NCBI GenBank assembly: GCA_038237165.1
Contig: JBBRYZ010000002.1
Coordinates: 1 to 64,000 of the forward strand
DNA: 64,000 bases
Direction: 5' to 3'
Source of the DNA: UBA4417 sp038237165
Lineage (GTDB): Bacteria > Bacteroidota > Bacteroidia > Bacteroidales > UBA4417
Positions 35,495 through 45,222 of the stretch are shown here, one piece after another. Under the pieces are notes generated by a model. That model did no database searches, had not been told where the DNA came from, and saw only the letters and a program-made list of their open reading frames with translations. A program made the translations under genes and the position numbers. Every line of letters begins with the position of its first letter. Position 1 is the first letter of the stretch.

Positions 35495-35530
35495 AAAAAA
35501 AAATGTCACCAATCAACGACTGATGACATT
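35495..35530 (-). terminator. Terminator of tRNA-Gly transcript
   Basis: On the minus strand AAATGTCA ... TGACATTT is followed by a T run, immediately downstream of the tRNA 3' end. Confidence 0.75.
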
Positions 35531-35605
35531 TGGAGCGGAAAACGGGGATTGGACCCGCGACCTCCAGTTTGGGAAACTGGCGCTCTACCGCTGAGCTATT
35601 TCCGC
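35531..35605 (-). tRNA. tRNA-Gly(CCC)
   Basis: 75 nt including an encoded CCA. Acceptor GCGGAAA pairs with TTTCCGC, discriminator T as usual for tRNA-Gly. D arm GCTCAGCGGTAGAGC. Anticodon stem CCAGT / ACTGG around loop TTCCCAA, anticodon CCC (codon GGG). T arm GCGGGTCCAATCCCCGT. Preceded by a TACTTTTG box and followed by a terminator, so it is its own unit. Confidence 0.95.
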
Positions 35606-35616
35606 CTGGTTGGCTG

Positions 35617-35624
35617 CAAAAGTA
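35617..35624 (-). promoter_or_regulatory. -7 promoter box TACTTTTG for tRNA-Gly
   Basis: Minus-strand TACTTTTG, 11 nt before the tRNA 5' end, consistent with start at or just before the mature RNA. Confidence 0.5.
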
Positions 35625-35668
35625 ATAAATGATTGCAGTTTTCCGAAATTTCCTTTAAAAAAAAGCGA

Positions 35669-36946
35669 TTACTTTTCAAAAACCCTATATCCCCAGGCCT
35701 CAAGTGAAAAACAAGGCGTATCACATATAATTACAGGCATTTCAGTAATTACATCTTTATAACTGCCCTGGTAGCCCTGGCCGGTAAGACTAAAATCTAC
35801 CCTTTCTGCACTCAGATTTAAAACAACCATAATTTTATCAAGCCCGCTTTCGCGTTTAAAACAAAGGATTTTATCGTCACGATCGGTTGTAAGCAATTGA
35901 AAATCACCTTTTGACTGCAAACTCCACATCGCCAGGTTTCTCATACGCAGATATGCAAGTTTAGTGTAAAGTTCAGCAACCTTATCAGATTTCCAGTCAA
36001 TGCAGTCTTTATCAAAAAAACTGAGCCTTCGGTTGTTTCCGGCTTCCATACCGGAATACAGCATTGGCATACCCGGAAGCGTAAATATAACCACGGCAAG
36101 GGCTTCAAGAGCCGGTCCCAGCCGTTCTATTTCTGATCCGTTCCACGAATTCTCATCGTGGTTGCTGATAAACATGAGGTTGTCAGCACCTTCCGGGAAA
36201 TCAGTAATCTCCGAAGGAATCCGCCAGCGGATCTCATCAGCTGAATATTTTCCATGTGCCATATCGTTCCATACATGCATCAGGTTCCAGTTGTACAACA
36301 CATCAAAAGCTTCTGCAACCAGCTCACGCTCTTCAGCCTCGGCAAGCATAAAAACAGGTTTCACCTCATCAAGAGCAACCCTTGCCTCGTTCCAGAAACT
36401 TGTTGGTACAAGATGAGCCATATCGCAACGGAATCCGTCAATATCGGCAGTTGTGAGCCAGAATTTCATGGACGAGATCATCTCCGAACGCAGGTCAGGG
36501 TTTGTGTAATCAAGCCCGATCACATCCTCCCAATCGGGGAATGGCGGATGAACCATGCCTATATCATTCCGGCGGTAAAATGTCGGGAATTCATCCACCC
36601 AGTGATGGTCCCATGCGGTGTGATTGGCAACCCAGTCGAGAATAACATACATCCCCATTGCATGAATTTCATCCACAATTTCGATGAATTCGGACATTGT
36701 GCCATAGGACTCATCCAGTTTACAATAATCCCGGATAGAATAATAGCTTCCGAGTGTACCTTTCCTGTTAAGGATTCCGATGGGCTGCAATGGCATAAAC
36801 CAAAGTATTCCGGCGCCAAGTTCCTTTAACCGCGGCAAATGCTGCCTGAACTCTTTAATTGTGCCTCCCGGCGTATATTGCCTGAGATTAACTTCGTATA
36901 CTACCTGGTTGCGCGCCCATTCGGGGAATTTATATTTTTGACTCAC
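35669..36946 (-). CDS. GH13 alpha-amylase family glycosidase
   Basis: A 425-aa GH13 protein. Catalytic residues are present: nucleophile Asp in DIDGFRCDMAH, acid/base Glu in VFMLAEAEE, and third Asp in FISNHDENS. Conserved region I reads YVILDWVANHTAWDHHW. There is no signal peptide, so it acts in the cytoplasm, probably on storage glucan or imported maltodextrin. The N-terminal VVYEVNLRQYTPGGTIKEF and the short C-terminal beta domain are usual. The leader on its coding strand is a low-complexity CCAAGCACC and CCCTAAACC tract. Confidence 0.92.
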   Translation of the reverse strand: MSQKYKFPEWARNQVVYEVNLRQYTPGGTIKEFRQHLPRLKELGAGILWFMPLQPIGILNRKGTLGSYYSIRDYCKLDESYGTMSEFIEIVDEIHAMGMYVILDWVANHTAWDHHWVDEFPTFYRRNDIGMVHPPFPDWEDVIGLDYTNPDLRSEMISSMKFWLTTADIDGFRCDMAHLVPTSFWNEARVALDEVKPVFMLAEAEERELVAEAFDVLYNWNLMHVWNDMAHGKYSADEIRWRIPSEITDFPEGADNLMFISNHDENSWNGSEIERLGPALEALAVVIFTLPGMPMLYSGMEAGNNRRLSFFDKDCIDWKSDKVAELYTKLAYLRMRNLAMWSLQSKGDFQLLTTDRDDKILCFKRESGLDKIMVVLNLSAERVDFSLTGQGYQGSYKDVITEMPVIICDTPCFSLEAWGYRVFEK

Positions 36947-37318
36947 TTGTTTTCGGGGGTTAGGGATGGGGTTTAGGGTTTAGGGTTTGGCACTTGGTGC
37001 TTGGCACTTAGTGCTTTACCTAATATATTGATGTATTTTTGGCAAAGTATTTAATCACACTAAGGCACAAAGTTCACTAAGCTGCTTTTTGTTATCAATG
37101 GATTTGTGGAAAATCTTTTGGTTTCCGTACGGATAGCTATCGGGATGTCCAGGTTAGGATAATAGACCTTTGATCGAAGCTGAAGGACAGAGCTATAGAG
37201 TTTAGAAGATTTAATCAAAATCTACATCTGAAAGGCATAGGAACAAGACTCTTCTAACATTTCAAACTCTTCAATCCCATCAATCCCTTCAATCTCATCA
37301 ATCCCTTCAATCCTGAAT
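36947..37318. other. Low-complexity spacer
   Basis: 372 bp without a gene. Words GGGTTTAGGG and GGTGCTTGGCACTT (36957-37015), a diverged copy of the CGATAGCTATCG palindrome (37131-37144), and CTTCAATCCCATCAATCCC words (37263-37315) up to the stop of the next minus-strand gene. Confidence 0.55.
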
Positions 37319-37957
37319 CTACAGATGAAAAATCTCCCCTGCCGTATCGAAATCAATGTAAAAATCGGCAAGAGGTTTCAGCGATTGTACAGCTTTATGT
37401 TCCTGTTTAAGCACTTCCATTCTGAAGTCATCCATCACTTCTTTGTGCGTAATTGCCTGCTCTTCCCAGGTATCTTTATAGGTAAGCTCAATAAAAACGC
37501 GTAAATCGCTTTGGTTGATACGGATGGAATATAAGCCTGCAATTATAAGCATTTCTATGCCTTTAAAATCAGTGTGAAGCTGATCAACCTTTTGTGTAAA
37601 CAAGTCAACAACAGGCATCACCGACTTTTTATTCATCCGGAAATCATCAATATTCTGGTTCAGGGTATTCCAATCGTATTCATCATACCCAATTTTTTCA
37701 AGACCGTTTTTTTTACGCCATTCCATTCGTTCGAGTGGCGGAATATGGTAGTAATTGTCGAGCAACAATAGTTTTACACTGATGCCGGATTCAAGGAGTA
37801 TACGGCCAAGTTCGTGCGCTATCTCACATTTGCCGGTGCCTACTTCACCCGAAATGGCGACAATAAATTTTGGTTTGCGATCACGAATAACCCTGTCGAA
37901 TAAAGTAGTTGCGGCATTCGTATGTTTTTTTTCAATGGTAACGACGTCGTTAAGCAT
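37319..37957 (-). CDS. Uridine kinase-like P-loop protein
   Basis: A 212-aa P-loop NTPase related to uridine kinase/phosphoribulokinase. Walker A is present as VAISGEVGTGKCE, followed by the substrate segment LLLDNYYHIPPLERMEWRKK and YDEYDWNTL. ATG 37957 (MLNDVVTIEKKH) is preferred; the longer frame to 38041 adds an unlikely tail. Nucleoside or sugar-nucleoside phosphorylation is inferred. The Walker A Cys after Lys is unusual. Confidence 0.75.
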   Translation of the reverse strand: MLNDVVTIEKKHTNAATTLFDRVIRDRKPKFIVAISGEVGTGKCEIAHELGRILLESGISVKLLLLDNYYHIPPLERMEWRKKNGLEKIGYDEYDWNTLNQNIDDFRMNKKSVMPVVDLFTQKVDQLHTDFKGIEMLIIAGLYSIRINQSDLRVFIELTYKDTWEEQAITHKEVMDDFRMEVLKQEHKAVQSLKPLADFYIDFDTAGEIFHL

Positions 37958-38183
37958 TTTAAATTTCGTTATAAAACAATATTCTTTACTCTTTCGTTCA
38001 ACTAACAACACTAAATTTGCTGTTTTTATAAACCGGAGCAAAATTACAATGAAAAATCTGATTTCTATTCATTGGAAATTTTTGGTAATTCCAACTTAAA
38101 ATGTGCCAATACAATCTGAAACTCCTTGCCCTCACTTCCCCTATTTATGATCATTTGTTCAGGTACAACTAGATCCCTGTTTC

Positions 38184-38975
38184 ATGAAAATGCCTAAAAA
38201 CCTCCGCATATTACTCCGGCTATTTATCATTCCTGGTTTCCTGCTGATAATCATGCTTTTGATATTGAAAACGCCTGACTGGTTTAATTCGCTTTTTAAC
38301 AGGAATGCAGGCAATTCGCCACCGGTATCTTCGTTCGGTATCCTTATGCCTAAAGGGTATTCGGTACATGGCATAGATGTGTCGAAGCATCAGGGCGCTA
38401 TAGATTGGAAAAGGGTAAGAAACATGAAAAAAAATGATATCCAGGTTTCTTTTACTTTTATTAAAGCCACTGAAGGCATTACCAGGCAGGATAATAAATT
38501 CGAATCAAACTGGGAACAAGCCGCGCATAATGGAATATTACGAGGGGCGTACCACTTCTATTATCCTTCGCGGGATGCTGACAAGCAGGCTGATAATTTT
38601 ATTAGAGTGGTTAAACTAAGTACTGGTGATCTGCCGCCAGTAGTGGATATTGAATACAGTAATGGAAAATCGAAACAGAAAATCTGCGTTGACCTGAAAG
38701 TATTTATCGGCAGGCTTGAGAAACAATATGGAGTTAAGCCTATTATTTATACGAATATCAATTTCTTTACCACCTACCTCAATGGAAATTTTGATAAATA
38801 TCCTTTATGGATTGCCGGTTATTTCGACCACGACCGTTTTTATAATGAGTTCCTAACGCCATGGGTGATATGGCAACACAGTGAAAACGGCAAGGTTGAC
38901 GGAATCCAGGGCAGCGTTGATTTTAATGTCTTTAACGGGAGCCTTGACAGTATGAAGAGGATGGCTTTGAAATAG
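38184..38975 (+). CDS. GH25 lysozyme-like muramidase
   Basis: A 263-aa protein with an N-terminal hydrophobic anchor (about residues 8-27) and a GH25 domain (about 58-260). Catalytic acidic residues are in VHGIDVSKHQGAIDWKRV, FTFIKATEG, and LPPVVDIEYSNG (DxE). The end has WVIWQHSENGKVDGIQGSVD. It hydrolyses peptidoglycan glycan strands in the periplasm or outside, for remodelling or predation. No partner genes. Confidence 0.92.
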   Translation: MKMPKNLRILLRLFIIPGFLLIIMLLILKTPDWFNSLFNRNAGNSPPVSSFGILMPKGYSVHGIDVSKHQGAIDWKRVRNMKKNDIQVSFTFIKATEGITRQDNKFESNWEQAAHNGILRGAYHFYYPSRDADKQADNFIRVVKLSTGDLPPVVDIEYSNGKSKQKICVDLKVFIGRLEKQYGVKPIIYTNINFFTTYLNGNFDKYPLWIAGYFDHDRFYNEFLTPWVIWQHSENGKVDGIQGSVDFNVFNGSLDSMKRMALK

Positions 38976-39134
38976 AAGAAAGTTGTTTCTATAAATGTGT
39001 AATTATAAATCAGGATTCATTTAAACATATATCGATTTATAATGTTTATTAAAAACTATCCTGTCATCCGCAGCATTCCCTTTAACTTTGGCCACATTTT
39101 GAGGCAAATGTCATTATATATGACTGAAAGTGAT

Positions 39135-39142
39135 TATATTTG
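39135..39142 (+). promoter_or_regulatory. -7 promoter box TATATTTG for MFS gene
   Basis: TATATTTG, 54 nt before ATG 39197. A second box, TAACTTTG, lies at 39083-39090. Confidence 0.4.
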
Positions 39143-39196
39143 GCATGGGAATTATTTCTAAAATCATAAACTTATAGTATCACTAACCCCTGTTGT

Positions 39197-40501
39197 ATGA
39201 AAAACAAGGAAATACCTGAAGGCTATCTCTTTACAAAAGGATATACCAATTATATTTTCATGCTTTTGTTCCTGCTTTATATGTTCGACTATATCGACAG
39301 GATGGTGATCACTTCCCTATTCCCTTTTCTGAAAGCCGACTGGAACCTGACTGACACTCAATGTGGAGCACTTGTTTCGTCCGTTTACGGGTCGATTGTA
39401 TTGTTTACTTTCCCGGTTTCCATACTTGTAGATCGCTGGAGTAGGCGAAAAACAATTGGTCTGATGGCTGTTTTGTGGAGTCTGGCTACCGGTGTGGGTG
39501 CATTGACAGGAAATTTCAGGCAACTGTTATCAGCTCGTACAATGATCGGTGTTGGCGAAGCAGGCTATGCTCCCGGCGGTTCAGCCATGATGTCAGCTTT
39601 GTATCCAGATCGGAAAAGATCGTGGATGATGGGATTATGGAATGCATCAATTCCACTCGGAAGTGCAATTGGAGTCGCTATAGGGGGTATAATTGCCACT
39701 TACTGGGGATGGAGGCATGCGATTGGAATTGTAGCAATCCCAGGATTTATAATAGCTATTCTGTTTTTCTTTGTAAAAGACTATAAGACAATCGGACTGG
39801 AAAAAACCGTTACAAAAGCAGATAAAAAAGCAGAGCGGAAGAAAGTCAGAATGTCAATCATGGATATGATTAAGGAATTTCTAGTAAAGCCGTCGCTTCT
39901 TTTTACTTATTTTGGAATGGCGGCAGTTGTTTTCACCACCACTTCAATACTCACCTGGTTGCCGACGTACTTTCACAGGGCACAGGGAGTACTCGAAAAA
40001 GATGCCGGGATTAAAGCAAGCGCTGTTATGCTGTTTGCCATTATCGGGGCACCACTTGGCGGATACATTACTGACAGATGGCGGAAGAAAAAGATCAATG
40101 CCCGTCTTTTAGTACCAACCATAACTTCACTGGTTTCTGCAATACTTATGTTTCTGGCATTCAGTGTTTTTGGCGGTCAGATGCAGTATCTGATTCTTTT
40201 ATCAATGGGAATATCAATCACTGCTTTTATTGCCGCAACGGCAGCTGTTACACAGGATGTGGTTCATCCCGGTATGAGAGCTATTTCATACGCAGTTGCT
40301 GTTGTGATTCAGAACCTTTTGGGAGCTTTCCTCGGCCCTATTGTAATGGGTGCCATATCCGATGCCAGTGATATTCAAACTGCTTTCACATTTCTTCCTA
40401 TAGCTCTGCTTATTGCCTCTGGTTTGTTTTTTGCAGGTTCATTCTATTATGAAAAAGATCTTCGCAAAGTAGAAAAGGTAAAGCTTGAAGTGGTGGAATA
40501 A
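39197..40501 (+). CDS. MFS transporter (anion/sugar-acid type)
   Basis: A 434-aa permease with 12 predicted helices. MLFLLYMFDYIDRMVITSLF and LVDRWSRRKTIG in the first half resemble the ACS and spinster-like groups (hexuronate and organic-anion porters), but the substrate is not certain. GVGEAGYAPGGSAMMSALYP is a well-conserved helix-4 motif. A basic cytosolic loop (ADKKAERKKVRM) separates the halves. Single gene. Confidence 0.88.
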   Translation: MKNKEIPEGYLFTKGYTNYIFMLLFLLYMFDYIDRMVITSLFPFLKADWNLTDTQCGALVSSVYGSIVLFTFPVSILVDRWSRRKTIGLMAVLWSLATGVGALTGNFRQLLSARTMIGVGEAGYAPGGSAMMSALYPDRKRSWMMGLWNASIPLGSAIGVAIGGIIATYWGWRHAIGIVAIPGFIIAILFFFVKDYKTIGLEKTVTKADKKAERKKVRMSIMDMIKEFLVKPSLLFTYFGMAAVVFTTTSILTWLPTYFHRAQGVLEKDAGIKASAVMLFAIIGAPLGGYITDRWRKKKINARLLVPTITSLVSAILMFLAFSVFGGQMQYLILLSMGISITAFIAATAAVTQDVVHPGMRAISYAVAVVIQNLLGAFLGPIVMGAISDASDIQTAFTFLPIALLIASGLFFAGSFYYEKDLRKVEKVKLEVVE

Positions 40502-40680
40502 ACCGAAGGATTTTAAGATGTCAATCACTTAAAACTCTGAAATTTTAAGCTACAATATAGTTGAGTATTGTTTGCATGAAAGATTGTAGCCTGTGAGTTC
40601 TGTACCATTAAATTAATCTCTTCATAAGTCATTTTTTCTGTTGGTTTGTTTCATAAGTATCTGATTCGAAAAGCTTGTTT

Positions 40681-41307
40681 ATGAAAAAAGCAATACTGTT
40701 CCTTATCCTGATTATACCGGTTGTACTTTCAGCGCAATCATGGAAATCGAATCCCATCGCCATAAGCGTGTTCAACAATGCCACTATGTTGCCACCGGCC
40801 TCTCTTACTGCGACATTTAACCAGCCCTTGCATCCTGGGTTAACCGCATCCTACGAATTCGGCTGGAAGGAAACGACAAACCACAAATGGTTTCAGAATG
40901 CCGGCATCAGCTATATGTACCACCAGTTTGTGTACCAGGCCATACTGCTTAATTCGCAGGCCGGATATCGTTGGAAACTAAGCAGGTTTTCAATCGAAGG
41001 ATACTTGCAGGCCGGATATATGCACGCTTTTCTGCTTACAGATCGGGCAGTATTGCAGTCGGATGGAACTTATAAAGCAAAAAAAGGTTTTGGGAAACCA
41101 CAGTTTATTGCAGGTGCCGGTGCCGGATTAGGTTATAACTTTGGAAACGAATCAACGCTGCGGCGAATCTTTATCAATTATGACATCCGCCTTCAGATGC
41201 CTTTTGTAAAGAGTTATGTAACACTATTGCCAAATGGCGCCTTGTCCGTAGGAATGCAGTTTACGCTTAGCCGTGTGGCGGATAAGGGAGATTGCAGTCC
41301 GTATTAA
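40681..41307 (+). CDS. Putative outer-membrane beta-barrel protein
   Basis: A 208-aa protein with signal peptide MKKAILFLILIIPVVLSAQ. Beta-strand pattern (ASYEFGWKETTNH, GISYMYHQFVYQ, GYRWKLSRFSIEGYLQAGY) and GAGAGLGYNF suggest a small outer-membrane barrel. No family was recognised. ATG 40681 gives the best signal peptide. It ends next to a GTGAAAA tract. Confidence 0.65.
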   Translation: MKKAILFLILIIPVVLSAQSWKSNPIAISVFNNATMLPPASLTATFNQPLHPGLTASYEFGWKETTNHKWFQNAGISYMYHQFVYQAILLNSQAGYRWKLSRFSIEGYLQAGYMHAFLLTDRAVLQSDGTYKAKKGFGKPQFIAGAGAGLGYNFGNESTLRRIFINYDIRLQMPFVKSYVTLLPNGALSVGMQFTLSRVADKGDCSPY

Positions 41308-41308
41308 A

Positions 41309-41350
41309 AAGTGAAGAGTGAAAAGTGAAAAACGTAAAACGAAAAGTGAA
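41309..41350 (+). repeat. GTGAAAA-type tract
   Basis: AAAAGTGAAGAGTGAAAAGTG then AAAACG words begin right after the stop at 41307. Same heptamer family as at 8256 and 11620, in the same orientation relative to the gene. Confidence 0.65.
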
Positions 41351-41352
41351 TA

Positions 41353-41474
41353 ATACCAATCAAGGGTTGAATTTGTAACTTATTAATTGCCAGGCGAACT
41401 TTTCAAGAGTTTAAAACTCCGGAAAAGTTTAACGCCTAAATAGACGAATCATTAATTCAACACTCGATTCGCAT
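41353..41474 (-). mobile_element. MITE-like element, copy C, with 5-bp target duplication
   Basis: 122 bp. The left end is ATACCAATCAAGGGTTGAAT and the right end is the reverse complement of ATGCGAATCGAGTGTTGAAT. Flanking direct repeats are GAATA (41348-41352) and GAATA (41475-41479). The inner hairpin GGCGAACTTTTC-AAGAG ... CTCCGGAAAAGTT and TTTAACGCCTAAATAGAC align with copies A and B. Non-coding. Confidence 0.82.
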
Positions 41475-41567
41475 GAATAATGAATAACGAAAAGTGAATC
41501 ACAAATATGATTCTTTTTCACTTTAAATAAAAAAATCACTTTTTTTAGAACTCATACATATAAAGAT

Positions 41568-42779
41568 ATGATTCCCAAACGATATTTAATCTTCTTGTTT
41601 TTACTGGTGATGATCCTCGGCTGGTCGTGCAAAAAGACTGATATAAGCCGGCCTTCAACATTATCATGCCCGTTGGAAGACCAGTCCACTTACCGCGTTA
41701 ACTCAAAAAGCGCGCAATACCAGTCGCTTATCGAAGAATACGTTAAGAAAGGTTTGCCGGGAGTTATCCTGCTGGTAAAAGATGATAACGGATTTTACAT
41801 TGGTTCAGCAGGCATGGCCGATATTAAGGAAGGGATCAAACTTCAACCCTGCCATATCTCCAAAATAGCCAGCATTACCAAGTTTATGCTGGGTGTCGCC
41901 ATTTTGCGGCTTGAAGAAAAAGGTATTTTGTCGCTTAACGATCCGGTAAGCAAGTATATTTCAAAAGACAAACTGAATAAAATCGGCAACGGAAACGCTC
42001 CACTTACCATTCGCAACCTGATGAATCATACCAGCGGAATATACGATGTGATTGATGACCAGGGATTCTATCTTCAGGTTCTTAACGATCCGTCCAAACA
42101 CTGGACGGCGGACGATCTGCTTAAATATGTTTACAACAAACCAGCGATGTTCCCGTTCAGCCCCGACGACACAGCCGCATACAGCAATACCAACTTTACT
42201 TTGCTGAGTATGTTAGTGGAATCAGCAACAGGCAAACCGCAATCGCAGGTGCTTCACGAGGAAGTGATTGATAAGCTGGGTTTGAATGACACTTACTATT
42301 TCTGGCATGATCCGCTCCCCGCCGGAAAGATTGCCCAAGGCTATTACGATCTGTACAACAACGGCAACCTCGAAAACCTTACCGATTGGAACACCGGAAG
42401 CGGAAACGGCTATGGAGGCGTTTACAGCACCGTTTGGGATATGTACGAATTTATCGACGCACTTTATGTAAAGAAGACCTTGCTCACCCACGCTTCACTG
42501 GATGAAATGCTGGTATTTCATCACACAATCGAATCGCGGAAGCAACTGGGTGTAGCCTGTTTTAAGGATTTTATCGATATTGGCGATCCTGCCAAAGATT
42601 ATGCCTGGGGTCACCGTGGCCGCGACCTTAGCTACAGCGCCGATCTGTTCTATTTCCCCGAACACAACGCCATAATGTCGATGATTGTAAACTACGGTAC
42701 AGATGGCAACAGCCCGCTGCGCCCTATTTTCCAGGAAATGCGGGATAAAGTGGCAAAGATTATTGTTGGGGCGAAATAG
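41568..42779 (+). CDS. Beta-lactamase-family serine hydrolase, lipoprotein
   Basis: A 403-aa class C beta-lactamase/PBP4*-like hydrolase. The lipobox LGWSC near residue 20 predicts lipid anchoring. The catalytic SxxK is in IASITKFMLG, YxN in YSNTNFTLLS, and the third motif is represented by WGHRGRD. Substrates may be D-peptides or esters; true beta-lactamase activity cannot be inferred. Single gene. Confidence 0.88.
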   Translation: MIPKRYLIFLFLLVMILGWSCKKTDISRPSTLSCPLEDQSTYRVNSKSAQYQSLIEEYVKKGLPGVILLVKDDNGFYIGSAGMADIKEGIKLQPCHISKIASITKFMLGVAILRLEEKGILSLNDPVSKYISKDKLNKIGNGNAPLTIRNLMNHTSGIYDVIDDQGFYLQVLNDPSKHWTADDLLKYVYNKPAMFPFSPDDTAAYSNTNFTLLSMLVESATGKPQSQVLHEEVIDKLGLNDTYYFWHDPLPAGKIAQGYYDLYNNGNLENLTDWNTGSGNGYGGVYSTVWDMYEFIDALYVKKTLLTHASLDEMLVFHHTIESRKQLGVACFKDFIDIGDPAKDYAWGHRGRDLSYSADLFYFPEHNAIMSMIVNYGTDGNSPLRPIFQEMRDKVAKIIVGAK

Positions 42780-42983
42780 CTAAATTAATTTATGAATAAC
42801 ATGAGTGTTTAACTTTGGCGCACATCACATCACGCATACCGCTTGCAAAAAATATAAATAAGTGAATCAGAATGAGGAATAAACGCAAAATATCATAAAA
42901 GGATGAAACACAATGTTTCTGTCAGACATCGGATAACCTGCCAGCAAATGGTTACTGGCAACAAAGTATATCAACAGAAGTAT

Positions 42984-43565
42984 TTATTTTTTATACCTGT
43001 AATGCCCGATAATCTTAAACTGGAACAGGCAATCACAAAGAACCTGGCCGCCGCCGATATTATGAACTATCAATAAGCGTTGTTGGCCTTTAATTCTCTT
43101 ATTTACCACTATTCCGATATGGGTAATTCCGCCGCCTAAATCCCAGCAGACAATATCACCGGGATGGTAATCCGAAGCATCATCAGTTATTGGCTCTACT
43201 ACGCCCTTTGCCGAGAAAAACACCATCAGGTTCGGCACTCTTCTATGGTCAATATTGGTGTCAGTATGCTTTAGCCCCCATTTCTTCGGGTATTTTGCGA
43301 AATGGGCAATCATATCTTCGTGAACTTCTTTCTGAAGATCAATTCCCAATAATCGGTAAGCCCGGATAATCACATCTGTACAAACGCCACGATCTACAGG
43401 CACATCTCCGTTTGGATAAGGGATTCTGAAATAGGCCGGATCGTAAACTACTTTATTCTTTGTTAATTGCAGGGCTGCATCCGAAAGGCGATTATAGAAA
43501 TCTTCCTGGCTAAAAGCCATTAGCGAAATGGAGAGAAAGAGGAATAAGGTAAAAGTTCGTTTCAA
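42984..43565 (-). CDS. Exported DUF1287 protein
   Basis: A 193-aa protein with a signal peptide (MKRTFTLFLFLSISLMAFSQ). The DUF1287 domain covers most of the rest, with DRGVCTDVIIRAYRLLGIDL (Cys), the HTDTNIDHRRVPNL basic/His segment, DIVCWDLGGGITHIGIV and VHNIGGGQV. The Cys plus two His pattern suggests an NlpC/P60-like hydrolase fold; a role on peptidoglycan is an inference. Confidence 0.88.
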   Translation of the reverse strand: MKRTFTLFLFLSISLMAFSQEDFYNRLSDAALQLTKNKVVYDPAYFRIPYPNGDVPVDRGVCTDVIIRAYRLLGIDLQKEVHEDMIAHFAKYPKKWGLKHTDTNIDHRRVPNLMVFFSAKGVVEPITDDASDYHPGDIVCWDLGGGITHIGIVVNKRIKGQQRLLIVHNIGGGQVLCDCLFQFKIIGHYRYKK

Positions 43566-43802
43566 AATACGGGTGCTGACAATTACATTTAAACTTCTGT
43601 GCCTTATTATTTATGCTTTATAGTCTATGGTAATCTCAAACAAATATACTGATTAGGTATTGCAGATATCCAAATATTTAAAATATTATTTCAAACGAAG
43701 ACAAACACAAAACAAAGATTTATTCGCTTTCACACCTTGAGAAATGCCAAGAATGGTAAATGGAAAAGTGGCCGCCAACTATGTGCTATGCATATTAATA
43801 AA

Positions 43803-45077
43803 TTAGTCTTTAATGCAACGAACACTAAATCCCGATATTTTTTTAAAATCCCTGATATAAGCGCCATTCATAGTTAAATTCGTTACTATAACCTTAGCTT
43901 TTTCTGAACTATATTCTGTGGAGGACCACATTAGACCTAATTTTCCTATATCCCAATATATGCCGTTAAGATCCCGCAAACCTCCTGGAAGAGCAGTAAA
44001 CTGAAATAGATTGGTAGCACCTTCATTTGGAGTTTCCCAGTGCGAAAATCCGGTTTCTTTAAGTTTGCCTCCCGTAACACTCTCCCCACCCAAATAATTA
44101 ATCAGTAATGACCAATCATAATAACTGGGGATATGCCAGCCCTGAGGACTCAGTTTGCGCTCATCAAGAACAGTGTAAAAATTATAAAGTTTCCCAAAAA
44201 TATTGCCATTGGATAGAATGTTATCATAATCACAACATGCTCCGTTTGTAAGTTGGGACCATTGCTCATGATCAGCAATATAAGGTATTGTCTCGCCATT
44301 CCGGAAGTGAGTAGTCTTAAGATTTTCTGCCATCCAGGTTTGACCTCCAATGGAAACAGTTCTATAAACATTCCCATCAATATCGGTTAGTGTTCCGAAA
44401 TCCGAAGTTGAAAATGATAAGATATTTCCATATCCTGTTACATATAATGTAGTTGCATAAGCTCTGATATAATAAGTAGTATTAGGCAGTAAACCTGTAA
44501 GGTTACTGATAAATGTACCGTTATCTTCACGGTCAGATGTTTTTTTATCTGAGATGGTTGGTGTTGAACCAGTGCTCCAGCAAACTCCTTGAGTAATAAC
44601 AGCTGAGTAACCCTCTGATATAATTTTTCCTCCGCAAGTAATAGTTGTTTGTGTAATATTGGCCACCGCGGAAGTTGAAAGCACTGGTAATCGCAAGGTG
44701 TTAAAAAATATTGGGTTACCATACTCCGTGCCGACACTGTTAGTAGCATATGCCCGAACATAATATCTGGTTCCGGCATTTAAACCTGAAAGACTGCTAT
44801 TAAAACTACCTATACCTTCTCCATCTGAAGTTTTACTGTCGTTGATAGTAGGGTCTGGAAGTATGCTCCAGCAAACCCCGCGCGCCGTTACTTTTGATCC
44901 TCCGTCAGAAGAAATAAAACCACCGCTGCTGGCTGCACTTATGTCAATATACATTGCTTCAGATGTAGTTAAAACAGGTAATTGCTTGTTCTCTTCTTTC
45001 TTGCAGTTGCTTAGGCATATCAGGAATGTTCCAAATGCTAATAATTTGAATATCCGTATCCTATTTGTCTGTTTCAT
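43803..45077 (-). CDS. FISUMP-domain lipoprotein
   Basis: A 424-aa surface lipoprotein. From ATG 45077 the signal ends LICLSNC followed by KKEEN. Two FN3-like repeats (about 30-210) share ARGVCWS ... PTINDSKTSDGEGIGSF ... GTRYYVRAYATNSVGTEYG, followed by a FISUMP domain (about 220-424: DIDGNVYRTVSIGGQTWMAE, GWHIPSYYDWSLL, LPGGLRD, WSSTEYSSEKA, SVRCIKD). Likely exposed on the outer membrane; ligand unknown. Tandem paralogue of the next upstream gene. Confidence 0.88.
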   Translation of the reverse strand: MKQTNRIRIFKLLAFGTFLICLSNCKKEENKQLPVLTTSEAMYIDISAASSGGFISSDGGSKVTARGVCWSILPDPTINDSKTSDGEGIGSFNSSLSGLNAGTRYYVRAYATNSVGTEYGNPIFFNTLRLPVLSTSAVANITQTTITCGGKIISEGYSAVITQGVCWSTGSTPTISDKKTSDREDNGTFISNLTGLLPNTTYYIRAYATTLYVTGYGNILSFSTSDFGTLTDIDGNVYRTVSIGGQTWMAENLKTTHFRNGETIPYIADHEQWSQLTNGACCDYDNILSNGNIFGKLYNFYTVLDERKLSPQGWHIPSYYDWSLLINYLGGESVTGGKLKETGFSHWETPNEGATNLFQFTALPGGLRDLNGIYWDIGKLGLMWSSTEYSSEKAKVIVTNLTMNGAYIRDFKKISGFSVRCIKD

Positions 45078-45222
45078 CTGGCACAAATCTTTCATACTGT
45101 TTTCTCTAATTCTGACCGATCTATATAATTTTTAAAATCTGCGGGGTAAAGGCAGGAAAGTCAATTAAGGTTGAAAATAAGTTGTTACTTTTTATTTTCA
45201 TGAACTTACAACAAGTAACTAC